DNA of 64,000 bases, taken from contig JAEUHX010000060.1 of NCBI GenBank assembly GCA_016792805.1, forward strand, positions 1-64,000. The letters are read 5' to 3'. Both the position numbers and the translations under genes were made by a program. The DNA is from Planctomycetota bacterium (GTDB taxonomy: Bacteria > Planctomycetota > UBA1135 > JACQFD01). A model generated the notes under the pieces. The model did not search any database, was not told where the DNA came from, and was given only the letters and a program-made list of their open reading frames with translations. Shown piece after piece: positions 53,301 to 62,436 of this stretch (position 1 is its first letter; each line of letters begins with the position of its first letter).

Positions 53301-54731
53301 TTATCGAGCGCTGTGGAGATTGGCGAACCCCTCGTGGGGCACCGCGAGGAACGGGAACGTCTGCGGGATCGGCTTGTCGTTGGCGTCGACTCCGTCTCCC
53401 AAAATATTGTTAGGAGAAATATTGAATGGCGTCGCGCCGGTGCCGTCCTTGAAAAGCACTCCCGCCACGGCGCGAAGCTCGATGTCGACCACGTCGTCGG
53501 TGATGCGCCGCCCGTTGGGGAAGCCGGAGAGGTCGTTCCCGAGCACTCCAAAGCGGCTGTAGCCGGCGTCTCCTTCCTTCACGGGCGGAATAGTGACATT
53601 GAGCCGAATCATCTCTGCGGGCTTCACGCCTGCCGGCTGATTCAACCCCTGCACGCCCGTGAGGAACACTGCCACGAGATCCGCGCGGTCGGTCACCGGC
53701 GCGGTCAGCGCCGGACCGTAGAGCGCCGTGAGCAGTGAGGCCACTTCGTTGGTGGTGACGTACTGTAAGAACTGCGCGTCGTCCTTCGGATGCGAGCCGT
53801 TGAACTTGTCTTTGTCCTTAAGGGGGATCACGACCTCGTTCACGAGCGGCATGCCAAGCCGCGAGACCTGCACGCGCGCTCCTGTCTCTTTCTTGAGATT
53901 CTTCCCCTTCGACGCGAGGACGCGGACCTTCGGCCGCGAGTTCGACGCCCAGCAGCCGAGCACCGGCTCCGCCGTTTCCAGCTTCGTCTTCCCGTCTTTT
54001 GTGAGTCTCGCAATTGGAATCTCCATGGCGCATGCGTGGGTGTTGTAACCAAACACGCCGTCCTTCCCGCCGCCCATGTTGCCGAAGCCGCTTCGGATCG
54101 TGAGGCGATCGAAGATCGCGCCGAGGTCGACATAGAATGGGTCGTCGACCGGGCCGGCGAAAACGCGATATTGATTGGGAAGCGTGGTGATCGCCGCCTG
54201 CATCAGATTCGCATAATTGGGCGTTGACGTGGGTCCAATGTTCGGCGGCGCAACGGGAATGGGCTCAGTATTGAGTTTCGTCTCCTTCTTGCCCGCAAGC
54301 TTCTCGAAGACGTCGTAGCTCTGACGCACGTTGTAATCGGAGTCGATCAGGCTCGAGATGGGGCCCGTGGCAACGAGGAACGTGTTGGGGTTCACGACCG
54401 TGGTTCTGAACCGGAACGAATAGGTAATATCTTCGAGCGAGTCGCCGTCGTTGTCGAAGTGGATGTCGTAGCGGACGTTCTCGTCGAACTTATTGAAATT
54501 GGGTCCGCCCGCGGGCTCCTCCAGGGGGATCGAGTTCCAGACGACGACCACGCGGTCGGGATTCTCCGGGCTCACAAAAAAGTAGGTATCTGTGTTGTCC
54601 GCCGCCGGGTCGTCGGAGATGAGCGGCGCTTCCCGGTGGCTTGAGAAGTACGCATATCCGGCAGTACCTGCCGCGGCGACAACAATTCCACTCACGAAGG
54701 CTGCAGTGCGCATGGAGGAAGCTCTCGGCAT
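53301..54731 (-). CDS. Exported DUF4331-family protein
   Basis: 476 residues from ATG 54731; ATG 54713 is an alternative. A signal-like helix (AAFVSGIVVAAAGTAGYAYF) is followed by the DUF4331 landmark SSHREAPLISDDPAADNTD. Further family blocks are DTYFFVSPENPDRVV, YDIHFDNDGD, PFYVDLGAIFDRL and FNGSHPKDDAQFL. Members are secreted beta-rich proteins of unknown function. It is first in a minus-strand run with the TPR gene and the sigma factor. Confidence 0.83.
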   Translation of the reverse strand: MPRASSMRTAAFVSGIVVAAAGTAGYAYFSSHREAPLISDDPAADNTDTYFFVSPENPDRVVVVWNSIPLEEPAGGPNFNKFDENVRYDIHFDNDGDSLEDITYSFRFRTTVVNPNTFLVATGPISSLIDSDYNVRQSYDVFEKLAGKKETKLNTEPIPVAPPNIGPTSTPNYANLMQAAITTLPNQYRVFAGPVDDPFYVDLGAIFDRLTIRSGFGNMGGGKDGVFGYNTHACAMEIPIARLTKDGKTKLETAEPVLGCWASNSRPKVRVLASKGKNLKKETGARVQVSRLGMPLVNEVVIPLKDKDKFNGSHPKDDAQFLQYVTTNEVASLLTALYGPALTAPVTDRADLVAVFLTGVQGLNQPAGVKPAEMIRLNVTIPPVKEGDAGYSRFGVLGNDLSGFPNGRRITDDVVDIELRAVAGVLFKDGTGATPFNISPNNILGDGVDANDKPIPQTFPFLAVPHEGFANLHSAR

Positions 54732-54793
54732 CGAGGCGCGAGCGATGGAATTCGGAAGCAGAGCGAGCCTCGGCAAGGCGCGAGGCGAGCGAC

Positions 54794-54877
54794 GGAGGAC
54801 TCTTCGAATCCCCGACTCCTCCGGATGTCCGCGCGCGGATTCCCCACCTTGCAGCAACCGCAGCCGTGGGGGATCCT
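54794..54877 (+). other. Two hairpins in the divergent region between the DUF4331 and FG-GAP genes
   Basis: GGAGGA (about 54794) pairs with TCCTCC (about 54817). GGATTCCCCAC pairs with GTGGGGGATCC (54838-54877, one wobble). Both would form in the leader of the FG-GAP mRNA. There is no T-run. The stretch weakly resembles the 140-bp repeat. Confidence 0.4.
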
Positions 54878-54919
54878 CAAGACACCTCCTCCTCTCTTCT
54901 GCCAGTGGTACTCCCGTCG

Positions 54920-57460
54920 ATGGCTCGCGCCTCTCTCGGGATGGTTTCGATTCTGAGCCTCCTCGGAAGCTTGGGTTCCGCATCGGCCCAAGGCTTTCCA
55001 GGTCGCCTCGTGCCCACAGACGCCGGACCCGAGTCGCTTGGGCTCGTCGATCTCAACCTCGATGGCCGACAGGACCTCGTTGCGGCCTGCCGCACTTCGG
55101 GGACTGTTACGGTATCGCTTGGGATCCCCGGCGGCGGCTTTGGGACGCGGGCAAGCCATCCCATCGGCTCCCAGCCGCGGGCGCTCGCCCTCGGAGATGT
55201 GACGGGAGATGGGCTGCTCGATGCTGTCGCCGCGACCAGCTCTGGAGGGGCTCTCGCCGTGCTCGCTGGGGACGGGGCGGGCGGATTCAGCGGACTCTCC
55301 ACATGGGGCGCCGGAGCGGGGATCGGGCTTGCCTTGGCGGATCTGAATCTGGATGGGCGCCTTGACGCGGCCGTGCTCACGGCTGGAAGCAACGACGTTT
55401 CCGTATTCCTGGGCGGTCCGTTCGGGGGATTCACGGGGCCGACGCCGTTTTTCGGCGGGAACTCTCCACAATTCGTCGCAACAGGAGACGTGACGGGAGA
55501 CGGCAAGCAGGATGTGATTACAGTTCTGAATGCAAGTAATCAAATCTCCGTGCTCGTTGGCGACGGCGCCGGAAACCTCGGCTCGCGAACGGCCGCTGCC
55601 GTCGGAGCCGGCCCGGTCTCTTGCCTGGCACGAGATTTCAACTCCGACGGGTTGTCGGACGTGGTGAGCTCCAATGCGTCGGCCCACAGCGTCACGATGC
55701 TCCGCAGCGTCTTCGGCGGGGGATTTCAGGCACCCTTGTCGTTCGGGGTGGGGTTGAGCCCGGCCGTAGCCGACGCCGCAGACCTCGACGGCGACGGCAA
55801 GCTCGATCTCGTCGTGCCCGCACGCTTTGCATCGTCGCTTTCCGTACTTTTCGGCGACGGGCTGGGGGCGTTCCGCGGTGCGACCACTTCGTTCGTTGGA
55901 GCTTCGCCGGCCTACGTCGTGCTCGGCGACCTGGACGCCGACTCCGTTCCCGATGCTTTGGTGGGAAACGGCGCGTTTTCGACGGTCACGATGCTCCATG
56001 GCGGAGCCGGAGCCTTCGAGTCAGCTGCCAGCGTCAGCGTGGGATCGAACCTGACGGCCCTCGCGGCCGGCGACCTCGACCGAGATGGTGAGCTCGATGT
56101 AGCTGTTACAGATCTATTTGCGGATACCATTACATCTTTGCTCGGAACGAGCGGCAGCTTCGTCTTGGGGGGTCCGGCGCCGGTCGGTATCGATCCCCTC
56201 GATTGCATTCTGGCGGAGTTGAACGGCGACGGCCTCCTTGACGTCGCCGCCGTGAGTTCGACTTCTGCCGATGCATCGGTGTACTTCGCCACGATAGGAG
56301 GCGGGTTCCAGCCGCTCATCTCCGCGCGGACAGCGATCGACCCAAGGTCGATTCGGGTCGCTGATGTGGATTTGAATGGGAGGCCCGACCTTGTGGTCGC
56401 ATGTCGAGCCGGAGTCGCGGTGTCGGTCGTTCCCGGAACGGTCGGAGGATTCGGACCTTCTGTGAACTCGGCGCTGACCGGTCCGAGCAACGGGTGTGAT
56501 GTCGGAGACCTCAATTCCGACGGATGGATGGATATCGTCTGCTCCATCGCCCAGGCGAATCTTCTTGAGGCGCGGTACGGGAGCGGATCGTTGGCCTACC
56601 CAATCGCCGGGAGTTCCGTCTCGACCTCCTCCGAGCCGTTGCGAGTCGCGCTCGGCGACATGAATCTCGACGGCTCTCTCGATGCATGCGCGACGCTCGA
56701 CGGCTCGGCCGGGAATTGTGTGATCGCGCTCGGGAGCCCGACGGGGGTGCTTCAGCCTCCGGCTCAATTCTCCGCGGGTGAGCAGGTGCGCCGGCTCTGC
56801 CTCGGAGATTTGAACTTGGACGGCAAGCCCGACCTCGCGACCGCCAGCGCCTTCGGGCTTGTGAATGTCTTTTTTGGGGATGGCGCAGGTGGGCTCGCGC
56901 CGCCGATCAAGTTCGTAAGCGGCGTCTCCCAGGATTCCATCGTCGTCGGAGATTTCGAGGCCGATGGCACCGCCGACCTCGCGACGGTTTCAAAGGTGCC
57001 GTCGGCGGTCTTTCTGTTGCGGAATCGGATTCCGGCGAGCGGCGCGACCGTGGGCAATGGCACATGGGGCTGTCGTTCCCGGCTCGGTTTTCGCCTGACA
57101 GCGCCGCCGACGATCCCGTCCCCACAATTCGGGTTCCACGCGACCAATGCTCCGCCCGGCGCGCTTGGGCTCGTGATCGCGACCGATGTGGTCCATGTTC
57201 CCGGAGTGGACGCATTCCTCGTTGGCGTGCTCTTCCACGTCGATGTCTTTCAATCGACGCTCGTCGAGGCATTCGACATGAGCAGTGATGCCTCGGGCTC
57301 CGGATATTTTGCATTGCCGATTCCCAATCTTCCGAGCCTCTCGGGACTGACGGTCGGCGTGCAGTCCTTCTGGGTGGAGGCCGGGAACTTCGGCGGCTCC
57401 TGCTCGGCCTCTCCCTTCGGATTTGTTTCGTCCCGAGCAGTTCAGCTCACGCTGCAGTAG
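54920..57460 (+). CDS. Secreted FG-GAP/VCBS repeat protein
   Basis: 846 residues from the ATG at 54920, with a signal peptide (MVSILSLLGSLGSASA). About a dozen repeats contain calcium-loop motifs such as DLNLDGRQDLV, DVTGDGLLDAV and DLDGDGKLDLV, predicting a beta-propeller or tandem beta-sandwich. The C-terminal ~120 residues form a separate beta domain (NLPSLSGLTVGVQSFWVEAG) that I associate with secreted planctomycete proteins. It is probably extracellular or cell-surface and calcium-binding. The 3' end overlaps the convergent kinase gene by 14 bp. Confidence 0.85.
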   Translation: MARASLGMVSILSLLGSLGSASAQGFPGRLVPTDAGPESLGLVDLNLDGRQDLVAACRTSGTVTVSLGIPGGGFGTRASHPIGSQPRALALGDVTGDGLLDAVAATSSGGALAVLAGDGAGGFSGLSTWGAGAGIGLALADLNLDGRLDAAVLTAGSNDVSVFLGGPFGGFTGPTPFFGGNSPQFVATGDVTGDGKQDVITVLNASNQISVLVGDGAGNLGSRTAAAVGAGPVSCLARDFNSDGLSDVVSSNASAHSVTMLRSVFGGGFQAPLSFGVGLSPAVADAADLDGDGKLDLVVPARFASSLSVLFGDGLGAFRGATTSFVGASPAYVVLGDLDADSVPDALVGNGAFSTVTMLHGGAGAFESAASVSVGSNLTALAAGDLDRDGELDVAVTDLFADTITSLLGTSGSFVLGGPAPVGIDPLDCILAELNGDGLLDVAAVSSTSADASVYFATIGGGFQPLISARTAIDPRSIRVADVDLNGRPDLVVACRAGVAVSVVPGTVGGFGPSVNSALTGPSNGCDVGDLNSDGWMDIVCSIAQANLLEARYGSGSLAYPIAGSSVSTSSEPLRVALGDMNLDGSLDACATLDGSAGNCVIALGSPTGVLQPPAQFSAGEQVRRLCLGDLNLDGKPDLATASAFGLVNVFFGDGAGGLAPPIKFVSGVSQDSIVVGDFEADGTADLATVSKVPSAVFLLRNRIPASGATVGNGTWGCRSRLGFRLTAPPTIPSPQFGFHATNAPPGALGLVIATDVVHVPGVDAFLVGVLFHVDVFQSTLVEAFDMSSDASGSGYFALPIPNLPSLSGLTVGVQSFWVEAGNFGGSCSASPFGFVSSRAVQLTLQ

Positions 57461-58952
57461 GTGCGGCTGCGCGCCGCTTCGAGAGCACGGACGGAGCGAA
57501 CGCCAGCACAATCAATGCTACTGCCGCGGTCGCCAGGGAGTGGCCTGAGCCGATGCCGGCCACGAGGCCCGTGCCCAGGCAGATCCACAAAAGCAGCTCA
57601 TCGGCGCGGGCGACCGCAGGCGCGAGACGCCCGTACGCGCCGAGGGTGAGAATCGCCGCCAGCATCGCGCCCGAGGTGAGTCCCATCAGAAGCAGCATTC
57701 CCTGGGAAACGACCGCGACACCCAGCAGGAAGCGCTTGCGCTCGATGAGATCGTCAAATCGCAATAAATAACCGAGGCCGAGGACTGGGATTGCCAGGAC
57801 CGGCGAGAGCCATCCCCCCGAGCCGAGCAATCCGCAGAGCGCAACGATTCCGCCGCATACCCAGACCGTCCGCTCCGAGACGCCTCCTTCGGGGTTGTTC
57901 ACCATCACGTTGACGTTGGAGCCCGGGCGCAGGAGCGTGCCGCTTTCGGAAGGTCTCGGCGGGGATCCGGCAGCGCTCGGCGCCTCAGGAGCGGTCGCCT
58001 GGGCCGCGGCTACGACGGGCGGCGATTCGGGAATTGTGGTGACATGGGAGAGCCGTTCCACTTCAGTCTTGAGTTCACTGGCCTTCTGAAAGCGTCGCTC
58101 GGGAACCTTGTCGAGGCTTCGAAGCACGATCTCGTCAATCCGCACGTCGATCGCCACGTTCTTTCGAGAAGGTGGATCGAATCGGCCGATCGGCAGCTCC
58201 CCTGTGAGCATCTCGTAGATCACAACTCCCAATGAGTATAAATCGCTTCTGTGGTCGACGCTCCGCGACCCTTCGCGCTGCTCCGGCGCCATGTACTCGA
58301 AGGTCCCGAGCACCTGGGTCGGGCGGGTGACGAGGCTCGGCGCATCCTGCTGCACGAGCCGCGAGAGCCCGAAGTCGAGCAGCCGCACGCGGCCGCTTCG
58401 GTCGATCAATATGTTCTCGGGCTTGATGTCGCGATGAATGACGCCGCGGCTGTGGGCGTACTCGAGCGCATCGCAGATCTGTGGGATGATCCGGAGCGTC
58501 TCCGGCGGCTTCAGACCGCCATGAGTAAAGACGTGGCGCAGGGAGATCCCATCGACGAGTTCCATGACGAAGTAGGCGCCGAGCTCACAAACGCCTCCGT
58601 CGACGATCCCCACAATATTTGGGTGATGCAGGTGCGCGAGAATGGCGATCTCGCGGCGGAATCGTTCTTCGATTTGTGGGTCGTTTCGCGATTCCTCGGG
58701 AAGGAGCTTGACTGCAACTTGCCGACCGAGAGACAGCTGCGTTGCTTTGTAAACGACGCCCATCCCGCCCGCTCCGAGCCGCTCGACCAGCTCGAAGCCG
58801 GCGACCTTCTTGCCGATCAACGGGTCGGTCGGCGTCGAGGAGATCGCAGTCTTTGTTTCTGTAGCGACGGAGACCGCGCCGCAGGCGGCGCACTCCACTC
58901 GGCCCTCGACGAGAGCGGCGGCGGCGGAGCAGCGGGGGCAGAGAGTTGTCAC
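57447..58952 (-). CDS. Ser/Thr protein kinase with zinc ribbon and C-terminal membrane segments (copy 1)
   Basis: 501 residues. The N-terminal zinc ribbon has C5, C8, C21 and C24. The Hanks-type kinase has GAGGMG (60-65), VAVKLL (K82), HRDIKPEN (H173, D175) and DFG (193-195), with APEQREGS in the activation region. Pro-rich linker residues (about 315-350) precede several hydrophobic segments to the C-terminus. It closely resembles the kinase 36 bp upstream, so the pair arose by tandem duplication. It is last in a run with an FHA-sigma54 activator, a plausible substrate. Confidence 0.92.
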   Translation of the reverse strand: MTTLCPRCSAAAALVEGRVECAACGAVSVATETKTAISSTPTDPLIGKKVAGFELVERLGAGGMGVVYKATQLSLGRQVAVKLLPEESRNDPQIEERFRREIAILAHLHHPNIVGIVDGGVCELGAYFVMELVDGISLRHVFTHGGLKPPETLRIIPQICDALEYAHSRGVIHRDIKPENILIDRSGRVRLLDFGLSRLVQQDAPSLVTRPTQVLGTFEYMAPEQREGSRSVDHRSDLYSLGVVIYEMLTGELPIGRFDPPSRKNVAIDVRIDEIVLRSLDKVPERRFQKASELKTEVERLSHVTTIPESPPVVAAAQATAPEAPSAAGSPPRPSESGTLLRPGSNVNVMVNNPEGGVSERTVWVCGGIVALCGLLGSGGWLSPVLAIPVLGLGYLLRFDDLIERKRFLLGVAVVSQGMLLLMGLTSGAMLAAILTLGAYGRLAPAVARADELLLWICLGTGLVAGIGSGHSLATAAVALIVLAFAPSVLSKRRAAAPTAA

Positions 58953-58988
58953 GTTTCGAGGAAGACCGGCCTGGGTTTTCCGCCCCGC

Positions 58989-60431
58989 TCAGCGGAATGC
59001 CCCGCCCGCAGGAAGGAGCAGGGTGATACAGAAAAAGATGAACATCGCAAATCCCACGGCTCCGATACCGAGAGCCAAGACGGCCCGGCCCATGCCGCTC
59101 CGCGTGGATCCCGACACGGCGACGCGGATGATGGCAAGAAATCCGGCGATCGCCGCGAGCCCCAGTAAGAACAGGCAGAGAATGGCGAAGAACCCGGCGA
59201 TCTCCGCGATGTCGCCTCCGTGGCGGCCGTCGGTTGCCGCCACAAAAGCGGCGATGAGCGGCAGAGCAGTGCTCAGGATTCCGAGCCCCGCGAGCCAAAG
59301 CGCTCCCGTCGCGAGCCGTGACACTGGGACTGGGGCTTCGCCTTTTTGTGGTGTCTCCGGGATGGGCGCCGAGGGGATCAGGGGAACCGGCGGAAGGGAG
59401 GAAGCTGCGCCCGGCGCAGCCGCGGACGCCATGGGGATCGCCGAAGGCGCGGCGGGCGAGCTTGCCAACGGCGGGATCGCCGATGCGGCAGGCGCAGCGA
59501 CGACCGGCGGCGGCGCCGTCGTGGAGAGCCGCTCGACCTCAGTTTTGATGTCGCCGGCGCGCTGATACCGGCGATCGGGCGACTTTTCCAGCACGCGGAG
59601 AACGATCTCGTCGAGCCGAATATCAATGGTGATGTTCTTCTTCGACGGCGCATCGAAGCGTCCGATCGGAAGCTCGCCCGTCAGCAGTTCATACAGAACG
59701 ACGCCGAGCGAATACAGATCCGCGCGATGGTCCACGAGCTTGGAGGCCTCGCGCTGCTCGGGCGCCATGTACTCGAACGTGCCCAGCACCTGCGTCGCGC
59801 GCGTCAACGCCTCCGGCGACTCCTGACCGGTGATTCGTGACAGCCCGAAATCGAGGAGCCGCACGCGGCCGTCGCGATCGATGAGTATGTTCTCTGGCTT
59901 GATGTCGCGGTGGACGATCCCGCGCGTATGTGCGTACTCGAGCGCATCACAAATCTGCGGAATCAGCTTGAGAGCCTCGGCGCCGCTCAGCCCTCCCGTG
60001 GTGAGCACTTGGCGCAGAGAGGTGCCGTCGACGAACTCCATCACGAAGTAGAGGCCGAACTCCCCGAGCCCCCCGTCGAGAATCCCAACAATATTCGGAT
60101 GATTGAGCTTTGCGAGAATGGAGATCTCGCGCTGGAAGCGATCTTCGATCCCGGGCTCGCCGCGCAGCGAGTCGGGGAGAATCTTGACCGCAACAATTCT
60201 TCCAAGCGAGACCTGACGCGCCTTGTAGACCACCCCCATGCCGCCAGCGCCGATGCGTTCGAGCAACTCGCATCCGCCGACGCGCCGCCCGATCCAGGGA
60301 TCGGCGGGCGCGCTGTCCGTGGCCTGAGTCTTGATCTCGCCTACGGCGAACGTCGAACCGCATGCCGCGCAATGGGCCGTGCTCTCCGTCGTCTCGACGA
60401 GAGTTGCGCAATGGGGGCAGGTGACGTTCAT
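58989..60431 (-). CDS. Ser/Thr protein kinase with zinc ribbon and C-terminal membrane segments (copy 2)
   Basis: 480 residues. Zinc-ribbon cysteines are C5, C8, C21 and C24. The catalytic motifs are GAGGMG (62-67), VAVKIL (K83), HRDIKPEN (H174, D176) and DFG (194-196). An Ala/Pro linker (about 310-370) leads to four hydrophobic segments. The kinase core is nearly the same as in the next gene, while the membrane parts differ, which suggests different sensed signals. The gene starts 16 bp after the small membrane protein gene. Confidence 0.92.
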   Translation of the reverse strand: MNVTCPHCATLVETTESTAHCAACGSTFAVGEIKTQATDSAPADPWIGRRVGGCELLERIGAGGMGVVYKARQVSLGRIVAVKILPDSLRGEPGIEDRFQREISILAKLNHPNIVGILDGGLGEFGLYFVMEFVDGTSLRQVLTTGGLSGAEALKLIPQICDALEYAHTRGIVHRDIKPENILIDRDGRVRLLDFGLSRITGQESPEALTRATQVLGTFEYMAPEQREASKLVDHRADLYSLGVVLYELLTGELPIGRFDAPSKKNITIDIRLDEIVLRVLEKSPDRRYQRAGDIKTEVERLSTTAPPPVVAAPAASAIPPLASSPAAPSAIPMASAAAPGAASSLPPVPLIPSAPIPETPQKGEAPVPVSRLATGALWLAGLGILSTALPLIAAFVAATDGRHGGDIAEIAGFFAILCLFLLGLAAIAGFLAIIRVAVSGSTRSGMGRAVLALGIGAVGFAMFIFFCITLLLPAGGAFR

Positions 60432-60447
60432 GGAGGCCCCTTCGATT

Positions 60448-60963
60448 CTATCGGTACACTCTTCGGGCCGAAGGGCGCGAGGGCGCCGACGGGTCTTCGG
60501 CTTCGGCTTGGTGCGACGTGGGCGGCTTCGGGTCGCGAACGCCGATCTCTCTCACGGCTCCTCGGAGGAGCAGTCCGTTCGACTCCAGGTCGGAGATCGT
60601 GTGGCGTAGCGCGTCTTCGAGTCCGTCTTCGTCCCAGCCAGCAGCGTCAGACGCGGCTCCCAACTGGACGCGCCACTCCCGGCGTTCAGGGTCGAACTGC
60701 GTGTAGCTCATGATCGTGAGTCCACTGTTCTGGTCCTTCAGCTGGCGCAGGATCGTTCCCACGGCCGTGCTGCCCGCTTCCGATCCGACCGTGAACTCGA
60801 TCGACGGGAAGATCGCTGGGGGCATGCCTGGGGCAAGCTGTGCGACCGACACGGCGCATGCGGAGAAGAAAAGTGCAAGTACAAGAAAAAATGCCAAGAA
60901 TCCCGCGATCACCGCAGCGGCGCAGCCGAGAGGAATGGCAAGGCAAGATTTCAGAAGGCTCAT
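60448..60963 (-). CDS. Small membrane-anchored protein of unknown function in the kinase operon
   Basis: 171 residues from ATG 60963; GTG at 61002 would add 13. One long hydrophobic segment (AAAVIAGFLAFFLVLALFF) near the N-terminus is followed by a soluble domain and a basic Pro/Ser tail. No family is recognised. It lies between the FHA-sigma54 gene (183 bp upstream) and the kinases (16 bp downstream), so a part in the same signalling path is plausible. Confidence 0.55.
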   Translation of the reverse strand: MSLLKSCLAIPLGCAAAVIAGFLAFFLVLALFFSACAVSVAQLAPGMPPAIFPSIEFTVGSEAGSTAVGTILRQLKDQNSGLTIMSYTQFDPERREWRVQLGAASDAAGWDEDGLEDALRHTISDLESNGLLLRGAVREIGVRDPKPPTSHQAEAEDPSAPSRPSARRVYR

Positions 60964-61146
60964 GGGGCACGAAGTTCTGAGGAGTGCCTTCCCTGCATTC
61001 ACATCCCGTGCCGTTGGCGCTTCCCAGGGGACTGCACTCGACGGACCCGCCGTCGGCGAAAGTTCCTTTCGTATTCTCGAAAGGAGCTTTCACTGCCGGC
61101 GGAGGAAGGCGCGCGCGCCGCTCGGCGGATTTCCGCCAACGGAAAC

Positions 61147-62436
61147 TCAGCCCTTGGCCTCGTCGAGGCCGTACAACCGGACCTTCTTCCTCAACGTCGG
61201 TTCCGAGATGCCGAGCAGCCGTGCGGCCGCAGAGCGAACTCCGCCGGTGCGCGCGAGCGCCGCCTCGATGGCCGCCCGCTCCGCCTCCTCGATGGAGACG
61301 GGCTGGGGGCGCTCTGTTTCTCCCGTGGAAGCTGCGAGCGTCGCGCAAGGGAGAGGAAGGTGCTCCTCCGCGAGATCCTCGCCTTCGCAAAGCAACATGG
61401 CGCGCTCGAGCGCGTGGAGCAGCTCGCGCACATTGCCCGGCCATGGACGCCGCCGCAGGGCCTCGAGGAAGCTCGCGTCGGCGCGCTTACCCGAAGCGGA
61501 GGTCCAGCGCGTCACAAAAAGCGGAATGTCGTCGAGGCGGTCGCGCAGCGGCGGCAGGGCGATCTCGAAGGCATTCAGCCGAAAAAGCAAATCCGAGCGG
61601 AACTGTCCGGCCCGGACGGCGGCTTCGAGATCGCGATTTGTTGCAGCCACGAGGCGGAAATCCGACCGGCGCGCGGCGGCGCCGCCGACAGGGCGGTACT
61701 CGCCCGACTCGAGCACGCGCAGGAGCTTTACTTGAGACTCGAGCGGAAGCTCTCCCACCTCGTCGAGAAAGAGTGTTCCGCTGGCGGCGCGCGCAATCAG
61801 ACCCTCTCGGCCTCGGTCTGCGCCGGTGAATGCGCCGCGCTCGTGGCCGAAGAGCTCCCCTTCGAACAATCCGGGGGCTATGGCCGCCGCGTGGAGTGCA
61901 ATAAAAGGCCCCGCGGCGCGCGCGCTTCGCGAATGAATGAAATGTGCAAATACCTCTTTTCCGGTGCCGGTCTCACCGCGCAGCAGCACGGGCAATGTTG
62001 ATTGCGCAGCACGCTCCGCGAGGGCGCGGGCTTTCAGAAATTGTACACTGCGGCCGATGGGGGGCTCGGCGGGCTGGGGACGCGAGCCTGAGGTCGCGGG
62101 ACCGCCCGAGCCGACCACAAAGGTGGCGCCCGGCGTGGAAGCGCGAAAGCGAAGCCGAATGCCTCCGATGGCGACTTCGTCTCCGTCCTGGAGGGCGACG
62201 GACTGAATCCTCCGGCCGTTCACAAATGTGCCGTTCGTCGAACCGAGGTCGCGCAGCAGAATACGGGTGCCGTCCGGCTCGATCTGCACATGCCGGCGCG
62301 AGGCGGCGGAATCAAACAGAACGAGATCGTTCCCATCGCCGCGGCCGACCACTCGAGGCCGGTCGAGGGTGAGCTCGCGAATGCTCGCGTCTCCCTGAAC
62401 GACCAGCAGGCGCGCGACGAACGGGGAAGAAGCCAC
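61147..62436 (-). CDS. FHA-domain sigma54-dependent transcription activator
   Basis: 429 residues from GTG 62436; TTG at 62499 would add 21. The FHA domain comes first: VGRGDGNDLVL, SRRHVQIE and LGSTNGTFVNGR. The AAA+ domain has Walker A GETGTGKE, the sigma54-contact loop GAFTGA, Walker B GTLFLDEVGELP and an arginine finger region. A Fis-type helix-turn-helix ends it (VRSAAARLLGISEPTLRKKV). The FHA domain binds phosphothreonine, so the activator is probably switched by Ser/Thr kinases, two of which follow on the same strand. Confidence 0.9.
   Translation of the reverse strand: MASSPFVARLLVVQGDASIRELTLDRPRVVGRGDGNDLVLFDSAASRRHVQIEPDGTRILLRDLGSTNGTFVNGRRIQSVALQDGDEVAIGGIRLRFRASTPGATFVVGSGGPATSGSRPQPAEPPIGRSVQFLKARALAERAAQSTLPVLLRGETGTGKEVFAHFIHSRSARAAGPFIALHAAAIAPGLFEGELFGHERGAFTGADRGREGLIARAASGTLFLDEVGELPLESQVKLLRVLESGEYRPVGGAAARRSDFRLVAATNRDLEAAVRAGQFRSDLLFRLNAFEIALPPLRDRLDDIPLFVTRWTSASGKRADASFLEALRRRPWPGNVRELLHALERAMLLCEGEDLAEEHLPLPCATLAASTGETERPQPVSIEEAERAAIEAALARTGGVRSAAARLLGISEPTLRKKVRLYGLDEAKG

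Noticed and set aside
54794..54823. tRNA-like TTCGAATCC loop
   Set aside because: It is only a short hairpin with that loop sequence; no acceptor, D or anticodon arms can be drawn around it.
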